This document shows, piece after piece, positions 1 through 8,318 of a DNA stretch of 64,000 nucleotides (positions are counted from its first letter, which is position 1; every line of letters begins with the position of its first letter). This DNA is from Asticcacaulis sp. ZE23SCel15 (GTDB lineage Bacteria; Pseudomonadota; Alphaproteobacteria; Caulobacterales; Caulobacteraceae). The notes below the pieces were generated by a model. The model saw nothing but the letters and a program-made list of their open reading frames with translations, was not told where the DNA came from and searched no databases. The stretch covers positions 2,775,001-2,839,000 of the forward strand of contig NZ_CP130044.1 in the NCBI RefSeq assembly GCF_030505395.1, written 5' to 3'. Both the position numbers and the translations under genes were made by a program.

Positions 1-360
1 CAACTGGATGCGGCCTTAGTTTCTGCTGTTAAAGCCGCGGGATATTTTATTGCGGTGGAATCTAACGGTACGATTGTCGCACCCACTGGCATCGACTGGC
101 TGTGTATAAGTCCCAAGGCGCAAAATGCCCTGAAACAAACGTCAGGGCAGGAACTGAAACTGGTTTACCCGCAGGCGGGCGTCGATCCGGAAGATTTTTC
201 GGGGCTGGATTTTGAGCGCTTTTACCTGCAACCCAAAGATAATCTTGGGGCGGATAAGGCTGAGCAAATGGCCAATACGCAGGCTGTGATCGAGTACTGT
301 CTGAAACATCCCCAGTGGCGGCTTAGCCTTCAAACCCATAAAATGACGGGTATAAGATAG
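1..360 (+). CDS. queE: 7-carboxy-7-deazaguanine synthase QueE, 3' part
   Basis: The open frame enters from the left edge and ends at the TAG at 358-360, leaving about 119 C-terminal residues. The tail carries the signature of QueE, the radical-SAM enzyme that contracts 6-carboxytetrahydropterin to 7-carboxy-7-deazaguanine in queuosine (7-deazaguanine) synthesis: FYLQPKDN, then YCLKHPQWRLSLQTHK and a final GIR. The CxxxCxxC radical-SAM cluster motif belongs to the missing N-terminal half, so it cannot be checked here. The next genes lie on the opposite strand and converge on it. Assignment rests on the characteristic C-terminal motif and is fairly secure. Confidence 0.85.
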   Translation, partial: QLDAALVSAVKAAGYFIAVESNGTIVAPTGIDWLCISPKAQNALKQTSGQELKLVYPQAGVDPEDFSGLDFERFYLQPKDNLGADKAEQMANTQAVIEYCLKHPQWRLSLQTHKMTGIR

Positions 361-364
361 CCTT

Positions 365-823
365 TTAGGGCCGATTGAGTTGCAAATCTGCCGTTGGGGC
401 GGCGCAGCCCTGCATGACCTTGCCTTTATAGGTGACCTGAGCGGTCAAGGGGTAGGCGCGGTCGCTCATGCCGTCCGAACAGGTTGCTGCGGTTAAGGTC
501 ATCGTCAGTTCATCATGGCGCAATTCTGCCGTGTCCGCCGTGACCGTAAAGGGGGCCGCAGATAAGGTGATGTCAGCTTCATCCGGACGCTTGAAAACAA
601 TACCCGAAGGGGAGGCCGTGACGCTCCAAAACGGTTCGGTGCCCAGAAGGGTCAAGGGCTGATCAAGGTCGACGCCATTAAGGCTATGGGCCGGTAGCGC
701 GCTGACCTTAGCGGGCGCCGAGGCCGGTTCGGAATTGTCTTCCACAGGCGCGGTGTCGGTACTGGCGGGCGAGCAGGCGGTTAAACATATGAGAACGATG
801 GCTAAGTAACCCATATGCTGCAT
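365..823 (-). CDS. Lipoprotein of the COG3650 type
   Basis: A 152-residue secreted protein. The N-terminus is a lipoprotein signal with the lipobox LTAC (Cys at about residue 17), so the mature protein should be lipid-anchored in the periplasm. A Ser/Ala/Pro-rich linker follows, then a globular domain with GTEPFWSV and a late Cys pair (TCSDG, GCAAP), a pattern seen in uncharacterised COG3650 membrane-associated proteins. It converges with queE across 4 bp and is the last of three minus-strand genes (pirin, small lipoprotein, this gene) spaced a few bases apart, probably one transcript. No molecular function is known to me. Confidence 0.7.
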   Translation of the reverse strand: MQHMGYLAIVLICLTACSPASTDTAPVEDNSEPASAPAKVSALPAHSLNGVDLDQPLTLLGTEPFWSVTASPSGIVFKRPDEADITLSAAPFTVTADTAELRHDELTMTLTAATCSDGMSDRAYPLTAQVTYKGKVMQGCAAPTADLQLNRP

Positions 824-826
824 GGC

Positions 827-1063
827 CTAATCCTCGTCTTTGTCTTTTTTCTTTTTGTCTTTTTTCTCGTCGTCGCCATCCGGGATAGCGGCTCCAACGA
901 CGGCGCCGGTGGTTTTAACGGCCGCGCCCGTAACCCCTACCGCCGTGCCGACGACGGCACCGGTTACCGCAACGGCGACACAGCCCTGAAGTAACAGGGC
1001 TGTGCCAACTAAGAGAATGAAACCCGCAGGTTTCAGGACTGGTTTAATCCCAAGTTCTATCAT
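827..1063 (-). CDS. Small lipoprotein with Asp/Lys-rich tail
   Basis: A 78-residue protein with a hydrophobic N-terminal segment and lipobox LLQGC. The mature part is low complexity: an Ala/Val/Gly/Thr-rich stretch (repeated GAVVG) and then a strongly charged run of Asp and Lys at the C-terminus. Its ATG overlaps the TGA stop of the upstream pirin gene by 3 bp, so it is probably translationally coupled. Short glycine/valine-rich lipoproteins of this kind are common in alphaproteobacterial envelopes without known function. The coding call rests on the lipobox and on operon packing. Confidence 0.65.
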   Translation of the reverse strand: MIELGIKPVLKPAGFILLVGTALLLQGCVAVAVTGAVVGTAVGVTGAAVKTTGAVVGAAIPDGDDEKKDKKKKDKDED

Positions 1064-1758
1064 TGAGCATCCATCAAAAGGATTTCCGCATCCTCCAGAG
1101 CTTCAATCGTCAGGACGGCTTCATCCTTGATTGCAGCGCCATCACGCGGGCCAAGTTCGAGTCCGTTTAACTTAACACGTCCTTGCGCCAATACCAGATA
1201 GATATGTCGACCGGCTTCGGTCGTGTAGGTTTCGGTTTGACCTTTGAGCAGGGTGGCCCCTAACAAGCGGGCCGGGGTTTGAATTTTCAACGTATCCGTA
1301 TCGGTTTCAAAACCAGACGCTAAGGTTACGAACTTGCCCGACCGGTCGCCTTTGGGGAACGGCCTGGCGCCCCAGCGTGGGGCAATGCCGCGCTTATCCG
1401 GCATGACCCAGATCTGGAAAATCTCAGTCGTTTCCGGCTCAAGATTGTACTCCGCATGACGGATACCTGTGCCGGCTGACATTACTTGCACATCACCAGC
1501 TTCGGTGCGGCCGGTGTTGCCAAGATTGTCCTGATGGGTAATGGCGCCCTTGCGGACATAGGTAATAATTTCCATATCACTATGAGGGTGAGGCGGAAAA
1601 CCTGATTTGGAATCAATGACATCATCATTCCAGACACGGATTGATCCCCAGCCCATATTGTCCGGATCATGATAGCTTGCGAATGAAAAGTGATGGCGCG
1701 TATCAAGCCAGCCGTGGTTTTCATGGAAGAGTTTTTCAAAGGGGCGGTGCTGTATCAT
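1060..1758 (-). CDS. Pirin family protein (YhhW-like bicupin)
   Basis: A bicupin protein of 232 residues from the chosen start. The N-terminal cupin shows the pirin metal-site pattern (HHHFSF-like RHHFSFASYHDPDNMGWG, then HPHSDMEIITY and GTGIRHAEYN), matching YhhW-type pirins, some of which have quercetin 2,3-dioxygenase activity in vitro; the in vivo substrate is unknown. The ATG at 1758 is preferred because a good AAGGAG ribosome site lies just upstream; an in-frame ATG at 1791 would add 11 residues outside the family pattern. It is first of a three-gene minus-strand group with two small lipoproteins. Confidence 0.88.
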   Translation of the reverse strand: MIQHRPFEKLFHENHGWLDTRHHFSFASYHDPDNMGWGSIRVWNDDVIDSKSGFPPHPHSDMEIITYVRKGAITHQDNLGNTGRTEAGDVQVMSAGTGIRHAEYNLEPETTEIFQIWVMPDKRGIAPRWGARPFPKGDRSGKFVTLASGFETDTDTLKIQTPARLLGATLLKGQTETYTTEAGRHIYLVLAQGRVKLNGLELGPRDGAAIKDEAVLTIEALEDAEILLMDAQ

Positions 1759-1876
1759 GGTAATCTCCTTAAGGGCTTTGGAGCCCTTCATCGATTGAAG
1801 TTGTCACCAATATAGCGATATCGTTCGTCCCTGAAAGCCATGGGATTGCGCATGCTGTGTTGCAAAATATGCAACT

Positions 1877-2977
1877 CTAACCAACGCTAAAAACATCGCC
1901 GCCGGTTTGCCCGCGGTGCCGAAGCCAGGCATCCAGCAGTGTACAGGCCATCATGGCCTCGGCCACCGGCACGGCACGGATGCCGACGCAGGGGTCGTGG
2001 CGGCCCTTGGTGCGGATATCGACTTCATGTCCTTCGATGTCGATTGATTTGCGTTCGGTCAGGATCGATGAGGTCGGCTTAAGTGCTATGCGGGCAACGA
2101 TTGTCTGGCCCGAAGATATGCCGCCTAGTATGCCGCCCGCATGATTGGACAGAAACTCTGGCTGCCCGTCATGGATGCGCATCTCATCGGCGTTTTCTTC
2201 GCCCGAAAGCGTGGCGGCGTTAAAGCCTTCGCCGATTTCCACCCCTTTGACAGCGTTGATTGACATCAGATTGGCCGCCAGATCGGAATCGAGCTTGCCG
2301 TAAATAGGGGCTCCCCAGCCGGCGGGTACGCCCTCGGCCTGAACCTCGACCACCGCGCCGATGCTGGAGCCTGCTTTGCGTATGCCGTCGAGGTAATCCT
2401 CGAACGCTTTGACCGTTGAGGCGTCGGGCGAAAAGAACGGGTTTTGATCAACCTGCGCCCAGTCCCATTGGTCGCGGTTGATCTTATGGACGCCCAATTG
2501 CACCAGGGCGGCGCGGATTTTTATGTCGGCAAACTGGCTCTGCAAGACCTTAAGCGCCACGGCACCAGCGGCCACGCGGGCAGCCGTTTCACGGGCTGAA
2601 GATCTGCCGCCGCCGCGGTAGTCACGGATGCCGTATTTGGCGAAATAGGTGTAATCAGCATGTCCCGGACGGAACTGCTTAGAGATGTCGCCATAGTCTT
2701 TTGAGCGCTGATCAGTGTTTTCGATCATGATAGAAATCGGGGTGCCTGTGGTCTTGCCTTCAAACACGCCTGACAGGATTTTAGCTTCGTCGGCCTCGCG
2801 ACGCTGGGTCACAAAGCGCGACCCGCCGGGTTTGCGTCGATCGAGCGCCCATTGAAGATCGGCCTCAGATAATGAGATGCCCGGAGGGCAGCCGTCGATG
2901 ACGCAGCCAAGCGCCGGACCGTGGCTTTCGCCCCAGGTGGTGACACGGTAAAGGTGGCCAAAGCTATTGTGCGACAT
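1877..2977 (-). CDS. aroC: Chorismate synthase
   Basis: A 366-residue chorismate synthase, converting 5-enolpyruvylshikimate-3-phosphate to chorismate, the last common step of aromatic amino acid synthesis, with reduced FMN. The full length and family signatures are visible: the N-terminal [32 protein letters not shown], the [17 protein letters not shown] block and the late [20 protein letters not shown]. It supplies chorismate to the trpCDG enzymes at the far end of the window. It stands alone, 118 bp from the pirin gene and about 100 bp downstream of the DnaJ-like gene on the same strand. Confidence 0.97.
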   Translation of the reverse strand: MSHNSFGHLYRVTTWGESHGPALGCVIDGCPPGISLSEADLQWALDRRKPGGSRFVTQRREADEAKILSGVFEGKTTGTPISIMIENTDQRSKDYGDISKQFRPGHADYTYFAKYGIRDYRGGGRSSARETAARVAAGAVALKVLQSQFADIKIRAALVQLGVHKINRDQWDWAQVDQNPFFSPDASTVKAFEDYLDGIRKAGSSIGAVVEVQAEGVPAGWGAPIYGKLDSDLAANLMSINAVKGVEIGEGFNAATLSGEENADEMRIHDGQPEFLSNHAGGILGGISSGQTIVARIALKPTSSILTERKSIDIEGHEVDIRTKGRHDPCVGIRAVPVAEAMMACTLLDAWLRHRGQTGGDVFSVG

Positions 2978-3079
2978 GGTATCCGGGACTCACGATAAAG
3001 GTGGCACGTTAAAGGGGCACGATAAGGTGGGTTTCGCTTAAACCAGATTGATTTGACGTGCAAATTTTAATCGTGAGGG

Positions 3080-3838
3080 CTAACCCCACTGCGCATTGAA
3101 ACGGTTCAATAGGTTGGCCGCATTAAAGCTTGGAACCTCTTTTTCGGTGAGCCGCAAATGCAGGTCTCCGGCTTTGAAACCCGCTCTGGCGGGAAGTCCG
3201 GCACCTGCCAGTTTAAGACTAGAGCCGCTCTTAACCGGGCCTTGAAGGGTAATGGGCCGCGTACCGTTCGGCGTCTCAACCATAGCCTGACCGCCATTTT
3301 TCAGAATATCAGGACTGACACCAACCGTCATCCATATGTCATTACCGGCGATAGTAATGCGCTCATCCAGAATGATTTTAATTTGAAAGTTATGTGTATG
3401 GGCGGGCTGACTCTGAACCGGACACAATTGGCCATCCTTAAGTTCTAAAATCTCATCGTGTCGCAGGCCTTTGGGAAGGTGCAAGGATACGTGCCGCAGG
3501 TGGCTTAGGGACTGAACGGTCTGATCCTGTTCGATGATGTCAAGGGTAACCGGAATTTCGCAAACGATCTCACCACCATGGATAGCTTGATGGGGTGTGA
3601 TAACTAAATCTGTTACGGCGGGGCTGTGGTGGGCGACTGATGCGGGCACAGACTGCTGAAGCAATATGTCGCGCGCCACGATCATCAGGCGCAGCAGAGC
3701 ATCCGATGTCGGATTGATGTCCGGATGGACATCTTTTACACGGGCGCGAAACGCCGCTTTGATGCGGGCCTCATCGATGGGATCGCAAAGCCCCAGAATT
3801 TTGAGCGCATCGGTTCTGTTCATTCTGAAAAGAGCCAC
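3080..3838 (-). CDS. DnaJ-like (CbpA-type) co-chaperone
   Basis: A 252-residue protein with an N-terminal J-like domain (about residues 8-70) that keeps the HPD tripeptide (VHPDINP), needed to stimulate Hsp70 ATPase in J proteins. A C-terminal substrate-binding region of DnaJ/CbpA type follows, with HLPKGLRHDEILELKDGQ and LKLAGAGLPARAGFKAGDLHLRL. There is no Cys-rich zinc domain, so it is class II. The J helix I/II region is divergent, so a chaperone role is inferred. It lies upstream of aroC on the same strand and divergent from pdxH. Confidence 0.8.
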   Translation of the reverse strand: MALFRMNRTDALKILGLCDPIDEARIKAAFRARVKDVHPDINPTSDALLRLMIVARDILLQQSVPASVAHHSPAVTDLVITPHQAIHGGEIVCEIPVTLDIIEQDQTVQSLSHLRHVSLHLPKGLRHDEILELKDGQLCPVQSQPAHTHNFQIKIILDERITIAGNDIWMTVGVSPDILKNGGQAMVETPNGTRPITLQGPVKSGSSLKLAGAGLPARAGFKAGDLHLRLTEKEVPSFNAANLLNRFNAQWG

Positions 3839-3937
3839 TAAATTTGGATTAGCCAGTTTTAGGCAACGGGTCTAAGACACACCAAAAGCGTCAAAATGCG
3901 GTTAATGCACCGTTAGCTATATGTAATGGAGATGGTC

Positions 3938-4606
3938 ATGGCATCGGAACTGATTCCGCATAGCCCTACGGAAGACGAATACCGCGCGGCCCATGAAGCC
4001 AATGCGGTTGAGATCGATCTCAATGTTGTAGAACCCTTTGACCTGTTTGCCGAGTGGCTCAAAGAGGCGGGTAAAAAAGAACCGAACGATCCCAACGCCG
4101 TGGCCGTCGCAACCGTTGATGAAGACGGCCTGCCCGACGTGCGCATGGTGCTGCTCAAAGATTTCGATCGCCACGGATTTGTTTTTTACACCAATACCCA
4201 TAGCGCTAAGGGCCAGCAGCTTGATCAGGCGGGCAAGGCGGCCTTGCTGTTTCACTGGAAAAGTCTGCGTCGGCAGGTGCGGATTCGAGGCATGGTCAGC
4301 CGCGTGTCAGATGCCGAAGCTGACGCCTATTTCCACAGTCGGGCGCGGGCGTCTCAGATTGGTGCCTGGGCGTCGGACCAATCCCGCCCTATGGCGGATC
4401 GGTTTGCGCTCGAAAAACGAGTTGCGGAACTGACGCTGAAGTTTGGTGTCGGGCCCATTCCACGGCCACCGCACTGGACCGGCTACCGCGTGGCGCCTTT
4501 GACCATGGAGTTCTGGCGCGATAAGCCCTTTCGTCTGCATGAACGTGTTCAGTTTAATCGTCAGACAGTCTCGGATAGCTGGGATAAGGCGCGGCTTTTC
4601 CCCTGA
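3938..4606 (+). CDS. pdxH: Pyridoxamine 5'-phosphate oxidase
   Basis: FMN-dependent oxidase that makes pyridoxal 5'-phosphate from PNP or PMP. Recognisable blocks: [60 protein letters not shown], and the C-terminal [20 protein letters not shown] ending RLFP (RLYP in most homologs). Three in-frame ATGs occur at 3926, 3932 and 3938; the last is preferred because GGAG at 3928-3931 is correctly spaced for it. The gene converges directly on the HAD hydrolase gene, whose stop begins at the next base, with no room for a separate terminator. Confidence 0.95.
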   Translation: MASELIPHSPTEDEYRAAHEANAVEIDLNVVEPFDLFAEWLKEAGKKEPNDPNAVAVATVDEDGLPDVRMVLLKDFDRHGFVFYTNTHSAKGQQLDQAGKAALLFHWKSLRRQVRIRGMVSRVSDAEADAYFHSRARASQIGAWASDQSRPMADRFALEKRVAELTLKFGVGPIPRPPHWTGYRVAPLTMEFWRDKPFRLHERVQFNRQTVSDSWDKARLFP

Positions 4607-5221
4607 TCACCAGGTTGTGGGGTCTGGCTGGTAATAGGGTCTGATATCGATGACCTTCATTGTGGCGCTTCGGGCGGCCTCTATGCCTTCGTCGGAGTCT
4701 TCGAATGCCTGAATGTCTTCGGGATTGATTTTAAGGCGCTCGGCAGCCGTTAGATAAAGGTCAGGGTGAGGCTTACCCCTGTGGGTGTCTTCGATCGTGA
4801 CCACGGTGTCAAATATATCGTAAAGCTTTATGGCCTGTAATGTGGCGGTCACTATGGCAGCCTGACCGCCGGAGGCCACGCCTAATGGCATCACGCCCTG
4901 AAACTGGCGCACGATATCCGTAACAAACGGTATCGGCGTGACGGCGTCGATATGCTTTAAAAACAAGTCCGCATTACGCGCGGCTATATCTTCAGGGTCG
5001 AAGGCGATGCCCGTTTCGGTGGCGAGTTGAGTCAGTAACTGATATCGCGACAGACCGACTCGCGCGGCGTAAAAATCAGTTTCAAAATTTATATTGTAAA
5101 TCTCAAGCGCCTCTTTAAAAGCGCGGTAATGAGCGGGGAAGGTGTCGGCCAAAGTACCGTCACAGTCAAAAATCAGAGCTTTGATCTCGGCATCGGGGTG
5201 AAACTGAAACGCTTTATGCAT
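4607..5221 (-). CDS. HAD-IA hydrolase (beta-phosphoglucomutase / YqaB-like)
   Basis: A 204-residue HAD phosphohydrolase. Motif I is FDCDGTLADT with the nucleophilic and acid/base Asp pair, motif II is VASGGQA, motif III the Lys in HRGKPHPDLYL, and motif IV EDSDEGIEAA. The helical cap between motifs I and II (AHYRAFKEAL...) places it in subfamily IA next to YqaB/fructose-1-phosphatase and beta-phosphoglucomutase-like proteins. The substrate cannot be told from sequence. It sits between pdxH (convergent) and the APH/kinase gene (divergent). Confidence 0.88.
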   Translation of the reverse strand: MHKAFQFHPDAEIKALIFDCDGTLADTFPAHYRAFKEALEIYNINFETDFYAARVGLSRYQLLTQLATETGIAFDPEDIAARNADLFLKHIDAVTPIPFVTDIVRQFQGVMPLGVASGGQAAIVTATLQAIKLYDIFDTVVTIEDTHRGKPHPDLYLTAAERLKINPEDIQAFEDSDEGIEAARSATMKVIDIRPYYQPDPTTW

Positions 5222-5277
5222 GCGCTCTATATGTATTCAGGCCTGCTCTGGGTCAATTCGGCTGTGGGTAAAAAGAT

Positions 5278-6702
5278 ATGACAGATGCCAATTCTTCACC
5301 GGACGCCGTGATCGCCAAGCTGTCTGCCGGAGCTGACAAGGTTATAGCGACATCCTGTGCCGTGGTGATTTTGAAAGGGGATCAGGCCTTTAAAATCAAA
5401 AAGTCCGTAGACTATGGTTTTTTGAATTTCACCTCACAGCCCCGGCGGCGTGAGGCTTTGGAGCGAGAGCTTAAGTTTAATCAGCGCACGGCCGCGGATG
5501 TTTATCGTGAAGTGATCGAAGTGGACGGCGAAGGCGTTCTGGTCATGCGCCGCTTTGATCAGTCTATGGTGCTGGCCGAGCAAAGCCTGAGCGATCCTGA
5601 CTGGTCGCCGGATATCGATCTGATGCAGACGCTTGGTGAGGTCATTGCCGACTTTCACGCGGGCTCCGAGGTCTGCCGTGACCCGTCCCACGCGGCCAAC
5701 ATCAAATATGTGATCGACTCAAACCGCAGCAATATTGACGTATTTCGCCAGCATTTAGGCGCGGCGCGGGTTGAGTATTACGATCAGCGCATATCGCAAG
5801 CCTATGAGCAGGTAAAATCGGTTGTTCAGGACCGTTTCGATGAGGGTTTTGTGCGTCGCTGCCACGGTGATCTGCATCTGGGCAATATATTCGTCGAAGC
5901 GGGCCGACCCGTTCTGTTTGACTGCATCGAATTTAATGAGCGGTTGAGCCAGATTGATGTGTTGTACGATCTGGCGTTTTTGTTGATGGATCTGTGGGTG
6001 AGGGGCCATAAACAGGCCGCGAACCGCGTCATGAATGCTTACATGGATAAGGCCGCGCGAAATGAAGCGGATGATGGCCGCCTGTATAGCGGCTTAAAGT
6101 TATTGCCACTCTATATGTCGGTACGGGCGGGGGTGCGTTGTCATGTCAATGCGCATTACGGCGATCTTGAGCAAGCTTCGGTCTATCTTGACGCGGCGAT
6201 GGCGTTCCTGGAAATGGACAAGGCCGGTCTAATGGCCGTTGGTGGCTTATCGGGTTCGGGAAAAACGACCTATGCCCGACGTATCGCGGACAGTAAGGGG
6301 CGATCACCCGGTGCCGTCATTCTACGCAGCGACGAGATTCGCAAGCGTTTGTGGGACTGGCCGTCCTTTGAACGCTTGCCTGCTGAGGCTTACACGCATG
6401 AGGAAACTGACAAGGTTTATAGTCACATAAAGCGCCTTGCCGGTATTGTACTGGCGTCCGGGCAATCTGTAATCTTAGATGCAACGTTCAGAGATCTGTC
6501 GCCGCGGGAGGCTATGGAGGCACTGGCCGAGACAACGAGTGTTTACTTTGAAGGCATATGGTTGGATTTGTCGCGCGAAGAACGGGTGCGGCGGGTCGCG
6601 GTTCGATCAAATGATGCGTCTGACGCCACAGAAGCGGTGGCTGATTCCCAAGCTGAGGTGAAGGATTTGTCATCGAAATGGACGCGTATTGAGGCGATTT
6701 GA
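5278..6702 (+). CDS. Fusion of APH-like phosphotransferase and P-loop kinase
   Basis: A 474-residue two-domain protein. Residues to about 310 resemble the aminoglycoside phosphotransferase/choline kinase fold, with the Brenner-type RRCHGDLHLGNIFV catalytic loop and the metal-binding FDCIEFN. From about residue 318 comes a P-loop kinase domain with Walker A VGGLSGSGKTTYARR and a gluconate-kinase-like body (RSDEIRKRLW, VILDATFRD). The same fusion (COG2187 plus COG0645) is widespread in proteobacteria and is usually annotated as an AAA or bifunctional kinase; its substrate is unknown. Start at ATG 5278 has only a weak ribosome site. Confidence 0.85.
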   Translation: MTDANSSPDAVIAKLSAGADKVIATSCAVVILKGDQAFKIKKSVDYGFLNFTSQPRRREALERELKFNQRTAADVYREVIEVDGEGVLVMRRFDQSMVLAEQSLSDPDWSPDIDLMQTLGEVIADFHAGSEVCRDPSHAANIKYVIDSNRSNIDVFRQHLGAARVEYYDQRISQAYEQVKSVVQDRFDEGFVRRCHGDLHLGNIFVEAGRPVLFDCIEFNERLSQIDVLYDLAFLLMDLWVRGHKQAANRVMNAYMDKAARNEADDGRLYSGLKLLPLYMSVRAGVRCHVNAHYGDLEQASVYLDAAMAFLEMDKAGLMAVGGLSGSGKTTYARRIADSKGRSPGAVILRSDEIRKRLWDWPSFERLPAEAYTHEETDKVYSHIKRLAGIVLASGQSVILDATFRDLSPREAMEALAETTSVYFEGIWLDLSREERVRRVAVRSNDASDATEAVADSQAEVKDLSSKWTRIEAI

Positions 6703-6902
6703 CTTGGTGGGAGCTTAGACACAAAAAGTTCAATTTCTATTTTGGTTCAAAGCGTTAAAGTACTGTTCTGGTGAAATTATATCTATTCGCGCCCTGTTGG
6801 ATTCGCCGTCACGATGTATGGCAATGACGTCACAGCGCGTCCCAATAAGGTCAAGGCGATTCCTTTGAAGCGCGGCAATTTAAAAGTGTAGGGTGCGTAA
6901 TC

Positions 6903-7676
6903 GTGTTGGAAACCAATTCGCAAACGCGCAAGCGTGGCCTCAGTCTGGCCTTTTTGGCTTTGCTGCTGAGCTTATCTGCGCCGCTTGTTCTAGGTGCAGC
7001 CATATTTGGCAGTAAGGTCGAATATCTTGATTATGACACAAGCTTTACCCTCCTGACCTTAAACTGGGCGCCTAAGCTGGCGACGATAAGTCTGGTTTTT
7101 GCTCTGATTGCCTTGCTGGTATCATTGTTTATGGCCCCGAAGCGAACCGGGCCTTTTGCTTTGGCTGCGGTCATCATATCAGGCAGTGTTCTGGGCGGAT
7201 TTTATGTCTATGAACGCAAGCTGAAATCGGCCCCACCCATATACGATGTCGCAACTGACTGGCAGCGTCCGCTGACTTTTTCCGAAAAGCTGATCAAGGA
7301 TCGCGGGCCTGATGCTCATCCGGTCGAAGATAATCCGCGGGTCGCAAAAGGGAGTTCGTTTGAATGGGATCTGAAACCGGTTGCCGATGTGAATGCTGCG
7401 ACCTGTTCTGGCGCGCAACCCGTGAGAAATGCGAACATCACTGCCGATAAGGTAGCCGCTAGCCTGATGCACGAAGGTTACATGATTTTTGGCCGCTCAC
7501 CTTGGCGGATTGAGGCGGTTTACCGCGACCCCATCTATGGTTTTAAGTCTGATATAGTGGTTCGTATTGATCCGGATAAAACCGATGTGCGTTCGGTCAG
7601 TCGGCATGAGTTATCCGACCTGGGTAGAAATTGTACGCGGGTAATGCGTGTGGTTGAAATTCTGAAAGCCATGTAG
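6903..7676 (+). CDS. DUF1499 membrane protein
   Basis: A 257-residue protein with three predicted membrane spans in the first 110 residues (around FLALLLSLSAPLVLGAAIFG, ISLVFALIALLVSLFM and FALAAVIISGSVLGGFYVY), followed by a soluble domain. The soluble part has the DUF1499 pattern: a long sheet region ending SPWRIEAVYRDPIYGF, DIVVRI and SVSRHELSDLGRNCTRV. Function is unknown. The start is a GTG. It follows the APH/kinase gene by 200 bp, with no gene in that gap. Confidence 0.75.
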   Translation: MLETNSQTRKRGLSLAFLALLLSLSAPLVLGAAIFGSKVEYLDYDTSFTLLTLNWAPKLATISLVFALIALLVSLFMAPKRTGPFALAAVIISGSVLGGFYVYERKLKSAPPIYDVATDWQRPLTFSEKLIKDRGPDAHPVEDNPRVAKGSSFEWDLKPVADVNAATCSGAQPVRNANITADKVAASLMHEGYMIFGRSPWRIEAVYRDPIYGFKSDIVVRIDPDKTDVRSVSRHELSDLGRNCTRVMRVVEILKAM

Positions 7677-7733
7677 CTGATTTCTGGTCTGGAAATTGCT
7701 TTTCATCCTTAAGAAAATCTTAAGGGTGTCGCT

Positions 7734-7883
7734 ATGGCTGTTAATATTGCAATATTTGTCTCAAAACGAGCCCAGCGCATTGTGGCGGCTTTTCTGGTGC
7801 TTTCAATGACGCAAATCGCTGTGGCCAGTTGCACGCCAGAACCCGTTATGCCTTATGCGGTTCATGCTATCATTGACAGATAG
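7734..7883 (+). CDS. Possible small exported protein, 49 aa
   Basis: A 49-codon frame starts at ATG 7734 and stops at TAG 7881-7883. The predicted peptide has basic residues (SKRAQR), then a hydrophobic stretch (IVAAFLVLSMTQIAVA) and SCTPEP, which reads like a signal peptide with a possible lipobox-like AVASC. A CTTAAG inverted repeat (7709-7725) lies just upstream. There is no homology I can recognise and the ribosome site is weak, so this may be chance. It is the only candidate gene between the DUF1499 gene and the TonB receptor. Confidence 0.3.
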   Translation: MAVNIAIFVSKRAQRIVAAFLVLSMTQIAVASCTPEPVMPYAVHAIIDR

Positions 7884-8318
7884 CCGTTATTGACTATGTC
7901 CAGGTGGTTAGAGCCTGTACCTTACGGCCATATCAGCCCCGCATGTGTGGCATTATCCACAATTTATTTTCACTGAAACTATTTGAGATGGGGCGGCTTT
8001 AGTTGGATTTGAGCAGCTTTAATCTGATTATTCGGTAATATCTCATTTTGCCAAAGATTATTATCTATCTGAAAATTATAGTAAAAATAATATAGTATTG
8101 ATGGTGATAATAAAGATTTAGGCGTATTTTTGTGATCACTGCTGCCCAACTGTTTCTGGTGTGACTTTATTGAAACATGTTTCATTTGAAATTGGCAAAG
8201 TCGTGTCAGACGATTGACGGATTTATGACGCGAGTGTCTTACTGGAATTAACAACAGTTAATGTTGGAAACTGCGGTGGGTATAAAAATACCCTATAAAA
8301 ATAATCCGGAGACTAAGA
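7884..8318. other. AT-rich intergenic region upstream of TonB receptor
   Basis: About 435 bp without a convincing gene, clearly richer in A and T than the flanks, especially 8020-8110. It holds a perfect 14-bp palindrome (8171-8184), an inverted repeat TTAAC-N4-GTTAA near 8248, and a short hairpin GGGTAT-AAAA-ATACCC (8278-8293) just before the receptor's ribosome site. These fit a regulated promoter region for the receptor, but no promoter can be assigned firmly. Confidence 0.5.
8171..8184. promoter_or_regulatory. Perfect 14-bp palindrome, candidate operator
   Basis: The sequence TGAAACATGTTTCA is perfectly self-complementary and lies about 135 bp before the TonB receptor start. Palindromes of this size upstream of receptor genes often bind LacI- or TetR-family regulators of substrate uptake. 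No regulator gene is adjacent, so the binding protein is unknown. Confidence 0.35.

Noticed and set aside
8248-8262. TTAAC-N4-GTTAA before receptor 1 as a CtrA box
   Set aside because: The CtrA consensus needs TTAA-N7-TTAA; spacing here is 6, so it was not called.
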